NCBI GenBank assembly: GCA_035998445.1
Contig: DASYHQ010000045.1
Span: 1 to 64,000, forward strand
Length of the DNA: 64,000 nt
Direction: 5' to 3'
Origin: Tepidisphaeraceae bacterium
GTDB taxonomy: Bacteria > Planctomycetota > Phycisphaerae > Tepidisphaerales > Tepidisphaeraceae
Shown here piece by piece: positions 45,133 through 53,233 of the stretch. Below the pieces are notes generated by a model. It was not told the origin of the DNA and searched no databases. It saw only the letters and a list, made by a program, of their open reading frames with translations. The stretch's first letter is position 1. Each line of letters opens with the position of its first letter. The position numbers were made by a program, and so were the translations under genes.

Positions 45133-46047
45133 ATGCCCCCCACCGTCCCAGCCACCCAACGCGCCGCCGTTGCGATCATGATCCTCACCAAGAATGAGGC
45201 AATCAATCTCCCCTATACGCTCGCGAGCGTGGCGGGTTGGGTGGATGACGTGTTCGTGCTCGACTCCGGGTCGACCGATGCCACACGCGAGGTAGCGGAG
45301 AAGTTCGGCGCGACGTTCGTTCCGCACGCGTGGGAAGGTTACGCGAAGCAGAAGAACTGGGGGTTGGACAACCTGCCGTTCCGGTCGCCGTGGATCTTCA
45401 TCTTGGATGCCGATGAGGTGGTGACACCCGAGTTGCGAGAGGAACTGATCGGCGTGACGAACTTGCCGACGACAGAGGAGACGGGCTACTTCGTCAATCG
45501 CTACTTCATCTTCCTTGAAAAGCGAATCCGCCACTGCGGCTACTATCCCAGTTGGAACCTGCGGCTGTTTCGTCGTGGCAAGGCTCGTTACGAGGAGCGG
45601 GCGGTACACGAGCACATGGTGGTCGATGGCAGGGTCGGCTACCTGAAGCACGACATGGAGCACTACGACCGTCGGGGGCTTGAGGATTACATTGCGAAGC
45701 ACAATCGCTACAGCACGTTGGAAGCCGAGGAGATGTACCGATTGGAACGCGGCGTTTCCGATGGTTCCGTAACGGCCACGCCGTGGGGCGACGCGATCCA
45801 GCGCAGGCGTTGGCTGAAGACGCGCGTCTGGCCGCGCCTGCCCGCCAAGTGGCTGGCCCGGTTCGTGTACATGTACCTGTACCGGCTCGGCATCCGCGAC
45901 GGGGTCGTCGGCTTCCACTTCTGCCTGTTCCTGGCCAGCTACGAACACCAGATCACGATGAAGCTAAAGGCCCTGCGCATGGCGGGTCAGGGCGCATCGT
46001 CCGACAACGCGGGGCAATTGCCCTCGCCTGATGCATCCGTAAAGTAG
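45133..46047 (+). CDS. GT2-family glycosyltransferase (WaaE/KdtX-like)
   Basis: 304 residues from ATG 45133, 4 nt after the acetyltransferase stop, with AGGA upstream, so coupled translation is likely. The GT-A fold is clear: IMILTKNEAINLPYTLASV (~15-33), WVDDVFVLDSGSTDATREVAEKFGA (~37-60), the DxD-type metal site FILDADEVV (~95), and EERAVHEHMVVDG (~155-167), as in the beta-1,4-glucosyltransferases WaaE/KdtX. A C-terminal hydrophobic region (~245-285) may associate with the membrane. Donor and acceptor are unknown. Confidence 0.88.
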   Translation: MPPTVPATQRAAVAIMILTKNEAINLPYTLASVAGWVDDVFVLDSGSTDATREVAEKFGATFVPHAWEGYAKQKNWGLDNLPFRSPWIFILDADEVVTPELREELIGVTNLPTTEETGYFVNRYFIFLEKRIRHCGYYPSWNLRLFRRGKARYEERAVHEHMVVDGRVGYLKHDMEHYDRRGLEDYIAKHNRYSTLEAEEMYRLERGVSDGSVTATPWGDAIQRRRWLKTRVWPRLPAKWLARFVYMYLYRLGIRDGVVGFHFCLFLASYEHQITMKLKALRMAGQGASSDNAGQLPSPDASVK

Positions 46048-46080
46048 TGCGAGCCGACTATCCCTTAACCCGAGAATTCT

Positions 46081-47052
46081 GTGCCCTCCATTCCTGATCA
46101 TGCTTTTCGTGGAACGCGATCCTTAGTCACCGGCGGGGCTGGATTTATCGGGTCGCACTTGGCGACGGCGCTGGTGCGTCACGGCGCGAACGTCACCGTC
46201 GTCGACGACCTCTCCGGCACGTTTGGGTCTTGGGCGAACCTGGACAACGTGAACGTGAACCGCATCACGGCGTCCATCGCCGATGCTGACGCGGTGGCGC
46301 GGGCGGCGGAGGGGTGTGATTACGTGTTTCACCTGGCGGCGCTGGGGAGCGTGCCGGGGAGCGTGGCGGAGCCGCGGCGGTATCAGGAGGTGAACGTCGG
46401 GGGCACGCTGAACGTGCTGGAGGCGGCAAGGCAGGCGGGCGTGAAGCGGGTGATGTTCGCGGCCAGCAGCGCGGCGTACGGGGATAGTGAGGTGCTGCCG
46501 AAGGTGGAGACGATGCCCGTGCTGCCCAAGAGCCCCTACGCGGCCAACAAGGTCGCGGGCGAGGCGCTGTTGCGGGCGTACGCGGGCAGTTATGGGCTGG
46601 ATACGGTCTCGCTGCGCTACTTCAACATCTTCGGGCCGGGGCAGAATGCGAACAGCGCTTATGCGGCCGTCATCGCGGCGTTTGCGAAGGCGATTCTCGC
46701 GGGGCAGCCGCCGGTGATCTTTGGAGATGGGGAGCAGTCGCGCGACTTCACGTATGTCGCCAACGCCGTGCATGCGAACCTGCTGGCGGCCCGATCGGAG
46801 ACGCCGTTGAACGGGGCCGTGCTGAACGTCGCGACGGGCGTGCGGATTAACGTCAACCAACTGGCGGCCGAGATGCTGAAGCTGCTTGGGCGAACCGATC
46901 TAAAGGTCGTCCACAAGCCCGAACGGGCGGGCGACGTGAAGCATTCGCTGGCGGATCTTTCGGTGACGAAGGCGGCGCTGGGGTATGAGCCGATCGTCGA
47001 TTTCTCGACCGGGCTGGCGGAGACGGTGAAGTGGTATCGGGGAGCGATGTAA
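46081..47052 (+). CDS. NAD-dependent sugar epimerase/dehydratase (SDR, UDP-GlcNAc/glucose 4-epimerase-like)
   Basis: 323 residues from GTG 46081, 33 nt after the GT2 gene. An extended SDR: NAD-binding GGAGFIG (~18-24), acidic strand end VVDDLSG (~42), FHLAALGSVPGSVAEP (~90-105), Ser in ASSAAYGD, and the catalytic YxxxK in YAANK (~150-154). The SVxEP and RYFNIFGPGQ segments resemble WbpP/Gne-type UDP-N-acetylglucosamine or glucose 4-epimerases. It would supply a nucleotide sugar to the neighbouring transferases. Confidence 0.9.
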   Translation: MPSIPDHAFRGTRSLVTGGAGFIGSHLATALVRHGANVTVVDDLSGTFGSWANLDNVNVNRITASIADADAVARAAEGCDYVFHLAALGSVPGSVAEPRRYQEVNVGGTLNVLEAARQAGVKRVMFAASSAAYGDSEVLPKVETMPVLPKSPYAANKVAGEALLRAYAGSYGLDTVSLRYFNIFGPGQNANSAYAAVIAAFAKAILAGQPPVIFGDGEQSRDFTYVANAVHANLLAARSETPLNGAVLNVATGVRINVNQLAAEMLKLLGRTDLKVVHKPERAGDVKHSLADLSVTKAALGYEPIVDFSTGLAETVKWYRGAM

Positions 47053-47203
47053 AATCCCAAGCCCCAATGCCAAACAAAGTCCCAAGAACCAAATCCCAAT
47101 CGGAAGTGGTTCGGCTCTTTGTCTGACTCTGTGCTCTCTGTGGCCTCTGTGGTTTAACTCCTTCTCTTGCCGCCCTGTTCGCCCGTCAAGGCTTCGCTAA
47201 CCC

Positions 47204-47660
47204 GCGGCGGTTTGGGTAAGCGGAAACGCGAATTCGTGCACCATTTTGCACCATTGTGCACCATCGGGTGCGCGAGACGCGGGTGGCGATGTCCGCGGCG
47301 TTGGCTATTCGGTTGTCAAAGAACACGCTATCCATTTCTACGCTGGCGCTGCGCGATTGACGTGGTGATGGCGCAACGACCTGAGTTTTTCTTCGCGTCT
47401 TCCTTCGCGCCTTCGCGTCTTCGCGTCTCTTGCTCTCCCCGATCGCGGCTAGCGCCGCGGGGCAGACAAGAATGTCCGTCCCCACTGAATGAGCAAGACA
47501 GAATAGAGACAGACAAGAATGTCCGTCCCACCAAGAAGGGCAAAGACAATAAGAGACACAGGCAAGAATGCCTGTGCCACAGAAGACAGAGACAGAAGAC
47601 GGGGGGAGAGAAATACGGGGGGAGAGACAGGCAGGAATGCCTGTCCTACAGAAGAGGATG
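47204..47660. repeat. composite intergenic repeat, copy 1 (family H)
   Basis: The part 47204-47365 (with GTGCACCATTTTGCACCATTGTGCA and TATTCGGTTGTCAAAGAACA) is also found near 63640-63775. It is followed by an array of CTTCGCG units (47395-47435) and four small hairpins of the type GACAAGAATGTC / AGGCAAGAATGCCT (47464-47650). The same order of blocks is found at the right window end. Confidence 0.8.
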
Positions 47661-47705
47661 ACGGCGAAGTCGGCGTCGAACGGGTGGCAGCGGGTTAGTA
47701 GCGGA

Positions 47706-48563
47706 CTAGTCGCTGGTCGCGGCGCTGGCTTTCATGGGGCGGTCGTCGTCGATGTCGTAGGGGCTGTCGGCGTTGTCGCCTTGCACCTCGATACGTTCGA
47801 TCGAGATTGCCCGGCCCGTCGTTTCGTCGATCTCGGCGATCGCGCCGCACAGGCGCACGTCGGCGGTGGCCACGTCGAAGCTGTGGGGCATGCTCGTGGT
47901 CATGTGCTTCACCACGCGGTCCTTGCGCCGGCCCAGCACGCTGTCGTAGGGGCCGCACATGCCTAAATCGCTGATGTAGGCGCTGCCGTTGGGCAGGATT
48001 TTCGCGTCGGCGGTGGGAATGTGCGTGTGCGTGCCGAAGATGAAGCTGACGCGGCCGTCGAGCCAGTGGCCCATCGCCACCTTCTCGCTGCTGGCCTCGG
48101 CGTGCACGTCGGCAACGCACACCTTCACGTGCTTCGGCAGCCGTTCCAGCACGCGATTGGCCGCGGCGAAGGGATCGTCGCTCGGCAAGTTCATGTAGAT
48201 GCGACCCAGCACCGCGAACACGCAGACCGGCACGCCGCTGTTGGTGGTGACGATGGTCGACCCCCGGCCCGCGGCGTCGGCGGCGAGATTGGCGGGGCGC
48301 ACGATGCGCTCGGAGGTCGTCAGCGTCGGCACGATGTCGAGCTTGCGGTAAACGTGGTCGCCAAGGGTGACGACGTCCACGCCGTAGCTGCGCAGCTTGT
48401 GGAACAAGTTCTGGGTAATACCCGACCCGCCGGCCATGTTTTCACCGTTGGCGACCACGAGGTCGATCTTGCGCTCGCGCACGATCGCCGGCAGCTTCGC
48501 ATGCACAACCTGCCGGCCTGGCCTGCCGACGATGTCCCCCAACGCTAAGATTCGTACGGGCAT
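47706..48563 (-). CDS. ymdB: YmdB-family metallophosphoesterase (TIGR00282)
   Basis: 285 residues, typical length. Metal-binding motifs in order: GDIVGRPGR (~9-17), NGEN (~40-43), GDHVYRK (~68; usually GNHxWD, so the Asn is replaced by Asp here), DVHAEASSEK (~151-160) and FGTHTHIPTAD (~175-185). Family members are phosphodiesterases acting on 2',3'- or 3',5'-cyclic nucleotides and influence biofilm and motility decisions. No Shine-Dalgarno site; TATACT lies 9 nt before the ATG. Confidence 0.92.
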   Translation of the reverse strand: MPVRILALGDIVGRPGRQVVHAKLPAIVRERKIDLVVANGENMAGGSGITQNLFHKLRSYGVDVVTLGDHVYRKLDIVPTLTTSERIVRPANLAADAAGRGSTIVTTNSGVPVCVFAVLGRIYMNLPSDDPFAAANRVLERLPKHVKVCVADVHAEASSEKVAMGHWLDGRVSFIFGTHTHIPTADAKILPNGSAYISDLGMCGPYDSVLGRRKDRVVKHMTTSMPHSFDVATADVRLCGAIAEIDETTGRAISIERIEVQGDNADSPYDIDDDRPMKASAATSD

Positions 48564-48572
48564 AAGTCGCGG

Positions 48573-48578
48573 AGTATA
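48573..48578 (-). promoter_or_regulatory. -10 box 9 nt upstream of ymdB
   Basis: TATACT on the minus strand ends 9 nt before ATG 48563. No convincing -35 box was found. This suggests a leaderless transcript. Confidence 0.4.
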
Positions 48579-48737
48579 GCGGTTTTGGCGCTTCGCAGAC
48601 AGGTGGCCGGGCGGCCAAGTGACGCGAGGCGGGAGAATGGGAAGATCCCGATTGCGTTTCGACGGGCAGGTGGGGTAGTGATGGAGGTGACAGAGCGATT
48701 CGGCAGGACGCCTGACGATGCGAGCATTACGGATCGC

Positions 48738-48761
48738 GGCGGCGGCGGCGGCGGCGGCGGC
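48738..48761. repeat. GGC trinucleotide run (8 units)
   Basis: Eight uninterrupted GGC units directly precede a family A element in the gap between ymdB and the oxidoreductase gene. Confidence 0.9.
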
Positions 48762-48772
48762 GCGCGCAAGTT

Positions 48773-48875
48773 GTCATCCCGATGGGAGCTTTGGCGACCT
48801 GACCCATCTCCCAAGGCCGCGAACCGTCCGTGGTTCGAGATCCCTCAGGTCGCCTTAGGCTCCCATCGGGATGAC
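48773..48875. repeat. family A palindromic repeat, copy 5
   Basis: 103 bp. It is the reverse complement of copy 7 (52922-53024) with about six differences. The 34-nt loop between the arms is identical in inverted orientation. The homology continues on the right into 48876-48930. Confidence 0.92.
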
Positions 48876-49087
48876 AACTTGCGCGCGAGGCGACAGAGTT
48901 TTGTCCGCTAGCCTTTAGGCTCCGCTGGGGGAGACAACTGGCGTAGGCGCGCGCTCCGGGCCGTAGCAGCGAATGGCCTGTTCGTCATCCGGATTTGTCC
49001 AAGGCAACCGTCACCCAATCCTCTCCCGGCGCATTCCGGCGGGGAACAGCGCCCTACGCAGGCGTACAATAAGACAGAGGCACCACG

Positions 49088-50350
49088 ATGAGCACCCACG
49101 TTAAATACCTTCTGATTGGTGGCGGCCCCGCGAGCAGCGCGGCGGCGGAGGCGATTCGGACGCATGATCGCGAGGGCGATTTGCTGCTAATCGGCCAAGA
49201 GATCAACCGGCCCTACCGGCGTGGGCCGCTGGCGGGTGGGTACCTCGCGGGCACGGTGCGGCGAGAGGATTTGTTCACCCAGCCGGCGGGGTGGTTCGCG
49301 GAGCATGGGGTGCAGCTGCGCACTGGACGGCAGGCGACGCACCTCGATCCGGCCCGGGCAACGGTCATGCTGGATGATGGTCGCGACGTGTCCTACGACA
49401 AGTTGCTGATCGCCACGGGGGCGGCGGCGGTGCGGATCAGTGTGCCGGGCAGCGAGCTGCCGGGGCTTTACTATCTTCGTACGTTGGAAGACGCCAATCG
49501 GCTGCACACCGCGATCGAGAAGGCCAAGGCCGATGGTCGGCCGCACGAGCGCGGGCGTGGCCGGGCGCTGGTGATCGGGGCCGGGCTTCAAGGGGCGGAA
49601 CTGGCGGCCACGCTGACGACACTCGGGATCGCGGTGACGCTGACGACCGCCCTGCCGCATGCCTGGGGACGATTTGCGGGCGATGCGACGGCGGCTTACG
49701 TGACGCGCGTGCTGGAGGCCCACGGGGTCGCGGTGCGGGCGGGGCTGTCGTTGGCGCGATTGGCCGGCGATGGTCGCGTTCAACGGGCGGTGTTTGCGGA
49801 TGACTCGACGGTCGATTGTGATTTCGTCGTGGTCGCGATGGGCGTGACGCCCGTAAAGCAGTTGTTGCGCGGCACGAGCATCTCCGCCGAGCGAGCGATC
49901 CTTGTCGACGAGGCCGGCCGCACGAACGTGCCGGGAATCTTCGCCGCCGGCGATTGCTGCGCGTTTTACGATCCGCTGTTCGGCAAGCATCGGCTGAGCG
50001 ACCACTGGGATAGCGCCCCGGTCACCGGCGCCATCGCGGGCCGGAACATGGCCGGTGAGGACGTGCGGTTCGACGGCGTCAGCACGTTCGCGTCGCGCGT
50101 GTTCGATATTGCGTTAACGGGTTACGGCGAACCGCGGTTCGTGGACCGCCGGATCGTGCGTGGTCAGCCTGGGGCGGCCGGTGGGTTCATCGAGATCGGC
50201 ATCGCCACCGACGGGCGGGTGTGCCAGGTGCTATGCGTGGACTGCGAGGAACCGGCCGCCGCGGAACTGGTGCGGCATCGGGTGAACGTGAATGGGCGGG
50301 AAGAATCGCTGAAGGATCCCCATCAGCCGCTGGCCGGCTTCGTCGGCTGA
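49088..50350 (+). CDS. FAD/NAD(P)-dependent oxidoreductase, ferredoxin/rubredoxin reductase type
   Basis: 420 residues. Two Rossmann folds: FAD site LLIGGGPASSAAAEAI (~8-23) and NAD(P) site ALVIGAGLQGAELAATLTTLG (~158-178), plus the ATG motif LLIATGAAA (~102-110) and the second FAD motif GIFAAGDCCAFYD (~280-292). The order matches class I ferredoxin/rubredoxin reductases and AIF-like proteins. The C-terminal ~90 residues form a reductase-type dimerisation domain. There is no redox-active CxxxxC. The electron acceptor is unknown. A short leader (TACAAT at 49067, GAGG near 49077) precedes ATG 49088. Confidence 0.88.
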   Translation: MSTHVKYLLIGGGPASSAAAEAIRTHDREGDLLLIGQEINRPYRRGPLAGGYLAGTVRREDLFTQPAGWFAEHGVQLRTGRQATHLDPARATVMLDDGRDVSYDKLLIATGAAAVRISVPGSELPGLYYLRTLEDANRLHTAIEKAKADGRPHERGRGRALVIGAGLQGAELAATLTTLGIAVTLTTALPHAWGRFAGDATAAYVTRVLEAHGVAVRAGLSLARLAGDGRVQRAVFADDSTVDCDFVVVAMGVTPVKQLLRGTSISAERAILVDEAGRTNVPGIFAAGDCCAFYDPLFGKHRLSDHWDSAPVTGAIAGRNMAGEDVRFDGVSTFASRVFDIALTGYGEPRFVDRRIVRGQPGAAGGFIEIGIATDGRVCQVLCVDCEEPAAAELVRHRVNVNGREESLKDPHQPLAGFVG

Positions 50351-50370
50351 GGTGGATGGGGCCCCTCTTC

Positions 50371-50508
50371 ACGTGGCATGGGCGTCTCGCCCATGCGTGT
50401 GAACAGAACAGATGATTTTGTTTCTACCAGTCTGCTTCGACCGCGCAGCAGCAACAGATCAAATTTCTTGGCCTAACCACGTGCATGGGCGAGACGCCCA
50501 TGCCACGG
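50371..50508. repeat. family B 138-bp palindromic element, copy 3
   Basis: Intact element with inverted ends (CGTGGCATGGGCGTCTCGCC at the left and its complement at the right), each end folding on itself. It lies 21 nt after the oxidoreductase stop codon. Confidence 0.92.
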
Positions 50509-50590
50509 CCGGAGTTGCCGGCCTCGCGCTGCATCCTCAAGGAAACTTGAGGCTGGCGGACAATACTCCTCACGGCCACTAATCCAACCT

Positions 50591-50694
50591 GTCATCCCGA
50601 GCGGAGCCGAAGGCGACGGGAGGGATCTTGACTGGCCGGGAATCGCTTGACCGATCGAGATTCCTCAGGTCGCCTAGGCTCCCATCGGGATGAC
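50591..50694. repeat. family A palindromic repeat, copy 6
   Basis: About 104 bp with the GTCATCCCGA / TCGGGATGAC ends. The flanks GAGGCTGGCGGACA at the left and TCTGTCCGCTAG at the right match those of other copies. Confidence 0.88.
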
Positions 50695-50744
50695 ACGGGT
50701 AAATGGCCACGCGAAGGGTTCTGTCCGCTAGTCTTTTGGCCAAC

Positions 50745-50799
50745 AAAAAACCCGCGTGGGCCTTCGCAAGGTGAAAGTTCACGCGAAGACCCACGCGGG
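50745..50799 (-). terminator. strong intrinsic terminator of the 42-residue lipoprotein gene
   Basis: On the minus strand arms 50783-50799 and 50751-50767 form a 17-bp stem with one G-U pair, followed by six T (50745-50750). It lies about 80 nt after the stop codon at 50881. Confidence 0.93.
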
Positions 50800-50880
50800 C
50801 CAAGTGACATCGGTTGAATCGCGGGCCAGCTTAAACGCAACCCGCGCGCGTTCATCATCGAACGCTCGCCGTGACGGCCG

Positions 50881-51009
50881 TTAGGCGCTCGCGTGCGTCT
50901 TCTGGAAGCCGGCGTCGACGTTGTCGTCGATCTCGGCCTCGGCGCGGCAGCCGACAATGGCGGTCGTCAGGAACAGACCCAGGAAGGCAATGCTCAGCAT
51001 CTTCAACAT
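50881..51009 (-). CDS. 42-residue predicted lipoprotein
   Basis: A small gene with clear expression signals. AGGAG lies 6 nt before ATG 51009 and a strong terminator follows. The product MLKMLSIAFLGLFLTTAIVGC has a lipobox (I-V-G-C, Cys21), leaving a 22-residue acidic mature peptide with two Asp-Asp/Glu-rich turns. The frame extends to 51087 but that part has no ribosome site and carries a leader hairpin. The layout recalls entericidin-type small lipoproteins, but I see no specific similarity. It stands alone. Confidence 0.8.
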   Translation of the reverse strand: MLKMLSIAFLGLFLTTAIVGCRAEAEIDDNVDAGFQKTHASA

Positions 51010-51024
51010 AACGTTCTCCTGCTT

Positions 51025-51044
51025 CATGGCGACTATCCGCCATG
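51025..51044 (-). promoter_or_regulatory. leader hairpin before the small lipoprotein
   Basis: CATGGCG (51025-51031) pairs with CGCCATG (51038-51044) around a 6-nt loop, ending about 5 nt upstream of the ribosome site. It could protect the mRNA 5' end or tune translation. Confidence 0.4.
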
Positions 51045-51216
51045 AGTATGTGCAGGACCAATCACAAACGCGGTGCCAAGCGACCACGGCCGTATTTATG
51101 GACGGAAATTGATGAGACGGTGTGAGGCTGCCGCTAAAATGTCGTAGCGATTGCGTGTGCGGCGTGTGAAATGTCGGGGTGATTGGCCGAACGACGTGCC
51201 GGGTGTGTGGTCCGAT

Positions 51217-51321
51217 CCCCTCTCCCGGTACTCCGGGGGAGGGTTAAGGTGGGGGCGTGAGAGCGTATCCGCCCAGTACGGGCCCCCTCCCTAGCCCTCC
51301 CCCGGAGTACCGGGAGAGGGG
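51217..51321. repeat. family E palindromic repeat, copy 3
   Basis: Inverted arms CCCCTCTCCCGGTACTCCGG and CCGGAGTACCGGGAGAGGGG at the two ends. It lies just downstream of the MFS gene (minus strand) and may form its transcript-end hairpin. Confidence 0.9.
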
Positions 51322-51347
51322 ACCAGAGCGCAAGCCCGGTGAGGCTA

Positions 51348-52736
51348 TTACGCAGGCCGGGGTGCCGTGGATTGTTCTTCGTCCAACAGGTGCGGAGCGC
51401 GGTCGGTGTCGCGCTTCAGGTAGATCGATCCCCACGCCCAGAAGATGCCACTGAGCAGGATCGTCAGCGAGACGACCACGAACCCGACCTTGAAGCTCCA
51501 GTGGTCCTTCACCCACCCAATGATCGGCGGGCTGATCGCGTCGCCGAACGCGTGGATGATGAAGATGTTCATCGCGAACGCCGTCGCGCGGATCGAGGGG
51601 TGCGTCACGTTCGCCAAGGCCGTGTTGCTCGGGCCGGTGTTGAAGAACAGGCAGAAGACCGCGGCCGCGAGGATGCCCCAGGCGTAGGGGAAGTCGACGA
51701 CGAGCATCAACAGCAAGAGCGGGAAGCCCAGCAGCATGCCCGCGGCCGACACGATGAAGTAGGCCCCGCCCCACCCGCGCTCGCGCAGCTTGTCGCCGGC
51801 GATGCCACCCAGGATGGTCGCGAACAATCCCGACACGACGACGATGCCGCCGAACGTGGGCGTGGCGACGCTTTCGCTCAGGCCGCGCTCGGTCTTGAGG
51901 TAGGTGGGCATCCAGAACGAGATGCCGCCCATGGCAAACGTGAACGACGTCATTGCAAGGCAGTTCAGCACGTACGACGGCGTGCGGACGAGCGTCACGT
52001 AATCGGACAGCGTCGCCTTGCGATGCGGCGTCGCCGAATCGCTCAGGCCGCGCGGTGGTTCCTTCATCCGCAGACACCAGATGCCCAGCAGAATGCCCGG
52101 CGGCAGCGTCAGCAAAAACGCCCAGTGCCAGTTCCCGCGCGACGCAAACAGGCCGCCCAGCACGAACCCCAGCGCGCTGCCCACCGGAATGGCCGCGTAA
52201 AACCACGCCATGATCCGCCCGCGGATCGCCACCGGGTACAAATCGGCCAGCAGCGTCGGCGCCACCGGGCCGTACGCCCCTTCGCCCACGCCGATCAGGC
52301 ATCGCATGACCAGCAAGAACAGGTATCCCAGTGACAGTCCGGTCACCACCGCGATCTGATCGAATAGCGCGTAGCCCTCCAGCCGCACCCCCGCGAAGTG
52401 GGCCAGCCCCGAAGCGCCGCTGGCAAGGCTCCACAGGATGACGCCCACGCCGATCAGCGCCCATCGCGGAAACCGGTCGGCCATCCACCCGAAGATCGGC
52501 GAGGTAACCATGTACGACAACAGGAACGCCGTCGACAGCCACCCCATTGCCGTGTAGCTGACCCCGAACTCCTCGCGCACCGGCTCGGCGACGGCGGCGA
52601 GGATGTAGCGATCGATGTAATTGAAGAGGTTGATGACCAGCAGCAGGATGAGCGCCTGCCGCGCGCCGGGCGCCGGCGCGACGCGTTCGTTGGGGTCGAT
52701 CGGAAGTTCGGCCGACGATGCGGTGGCTGGTGTCAT
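51348..52736 (-). CDS. MFS transporter, spinster-like family
   Basis: 462 residues with 12 predicted membrane helices. LLVINLFNYIDRYILAAVAEPVREEFGVS (~33-61) is the typical first helix of spinster/ACS-type MFS proteins with the conserved Asp-Arg; GWMADRFPRWALIGVGVILWS (~83-103) is the MFS motif A region; GVGEGAYGPVAPTLLADLYP (~150-170) is the following signature. Such carriers move organic anions, lipids or sugars across the inner membrane; the substrate cannot be read. No operon partner. Confidence 0.9.
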   Translation of the reverse strand: MTPATASSAELPIDPNERVAPAPGARQALILLLVINLFNYIDRYILAAVAEPVREEFGVSYTAMGWLSTAFLLSYMVTSPIFGWMADRFPRWALIGVGVILWSLASGASGLAHFAGVRLEGYALFDQIAVVTGLSLGYLFLLVMRCLIGVGEGAYGPVAPTLLADLYPVAIRGRIMAWFYAAIPVGSALGFVLGGLFASRGNWHWAFLLTLPPGILLGIWCLRMKEPPRGLSDSATPHRKATLSDYVTLVRTPSYVLNCLAMTSFTFAMGGISFWMPTYLKTERGLSESVATPTFGGIVVVSGLFATILGGIAGDKLRERGWGGAYFIVSAAGMLLGFPLLLLMLVVDFPYAWGILAAAVFCLFFNTGPSNTALANVTHPSIRATAFAMNIFIIHAFGDAISPPIIGWVKDHWSFKVGFVVVSLTILLSGIFWAWGSIYLKRDTDRAPHLLDEEQSTAPRPA

Positions 52737-52921
52737 CCGGCGGCGATCATGGCCTGCTCAGTTCGCGATTGCAAACGCGGTGGGAATGGGCAGGTGACAG
52801 ACGGGCGATTCGGAAGAACGGCCTATCGATCGAAGACGGCATCTCAGCTGCGCCCGCGCATCTGTCATCCCTAGGGGAGCTTAAAGGCGGGCGGACAGAC
52901 TCTGTCGCCTCAAGCGCACGT

Positions 52922-53024
52922 GTCATCCCGATGGGAGCCGAAGGCGACCTGAGGGATCTCGAACCACGGACGGTTCGCGGCCTTGGGAGATCCCTCAGGT
53001 CGCCAGGGCTCCCATCGGGATGAC
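52922..53024. repeat. family A palindromic repeat, copy 7
   Basis: 103 bp, inverted relative to copy 5, with the same loop sequence. The homology with copy 5 extends left to about 52862 and includes a third GTCATCCC...GGGAGC unit. Confidence 0.92.
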
Positions 53025-53094
53025 ACGTGCAGTAGCGCCACGTTCACTGTCCCCCACTCCGCACTCCGCACTCCGCAATCCGCAATCCGCGCAC

Positions 53095-53128
53095 AAAACG
53101 ACCCCCGGCTCTTTCGAGTCGGGGGTCG
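53095..53128 (-). terminator. probable terminator of the flagellin gene
   Basis: On the minus strand arms 53116-53128 and 53099-53111 form a 13-bp stem with a 4-nt loop, followed by TTTT (53095-53098). It lies about 105 nt after the flagellin stop. Confidence 0.8.
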
Positions 53129-53233
53129 CGCGTTGGGACCTATGAGATCCGCATTGGAGGCTGCATTCCCGGGGCGCTGTCGCGCGGCGAACCGCGCTTT
53201 AGTCCCGGACGAGCCTCATATAACTAGGCCCTG

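Noticed and set aside
47167..47661. Open frames in the 47.2-47.7 kb repeat block
   Set aside because: They are translations of repeats that recur at 63.6-63.95 kb, with no start signals.
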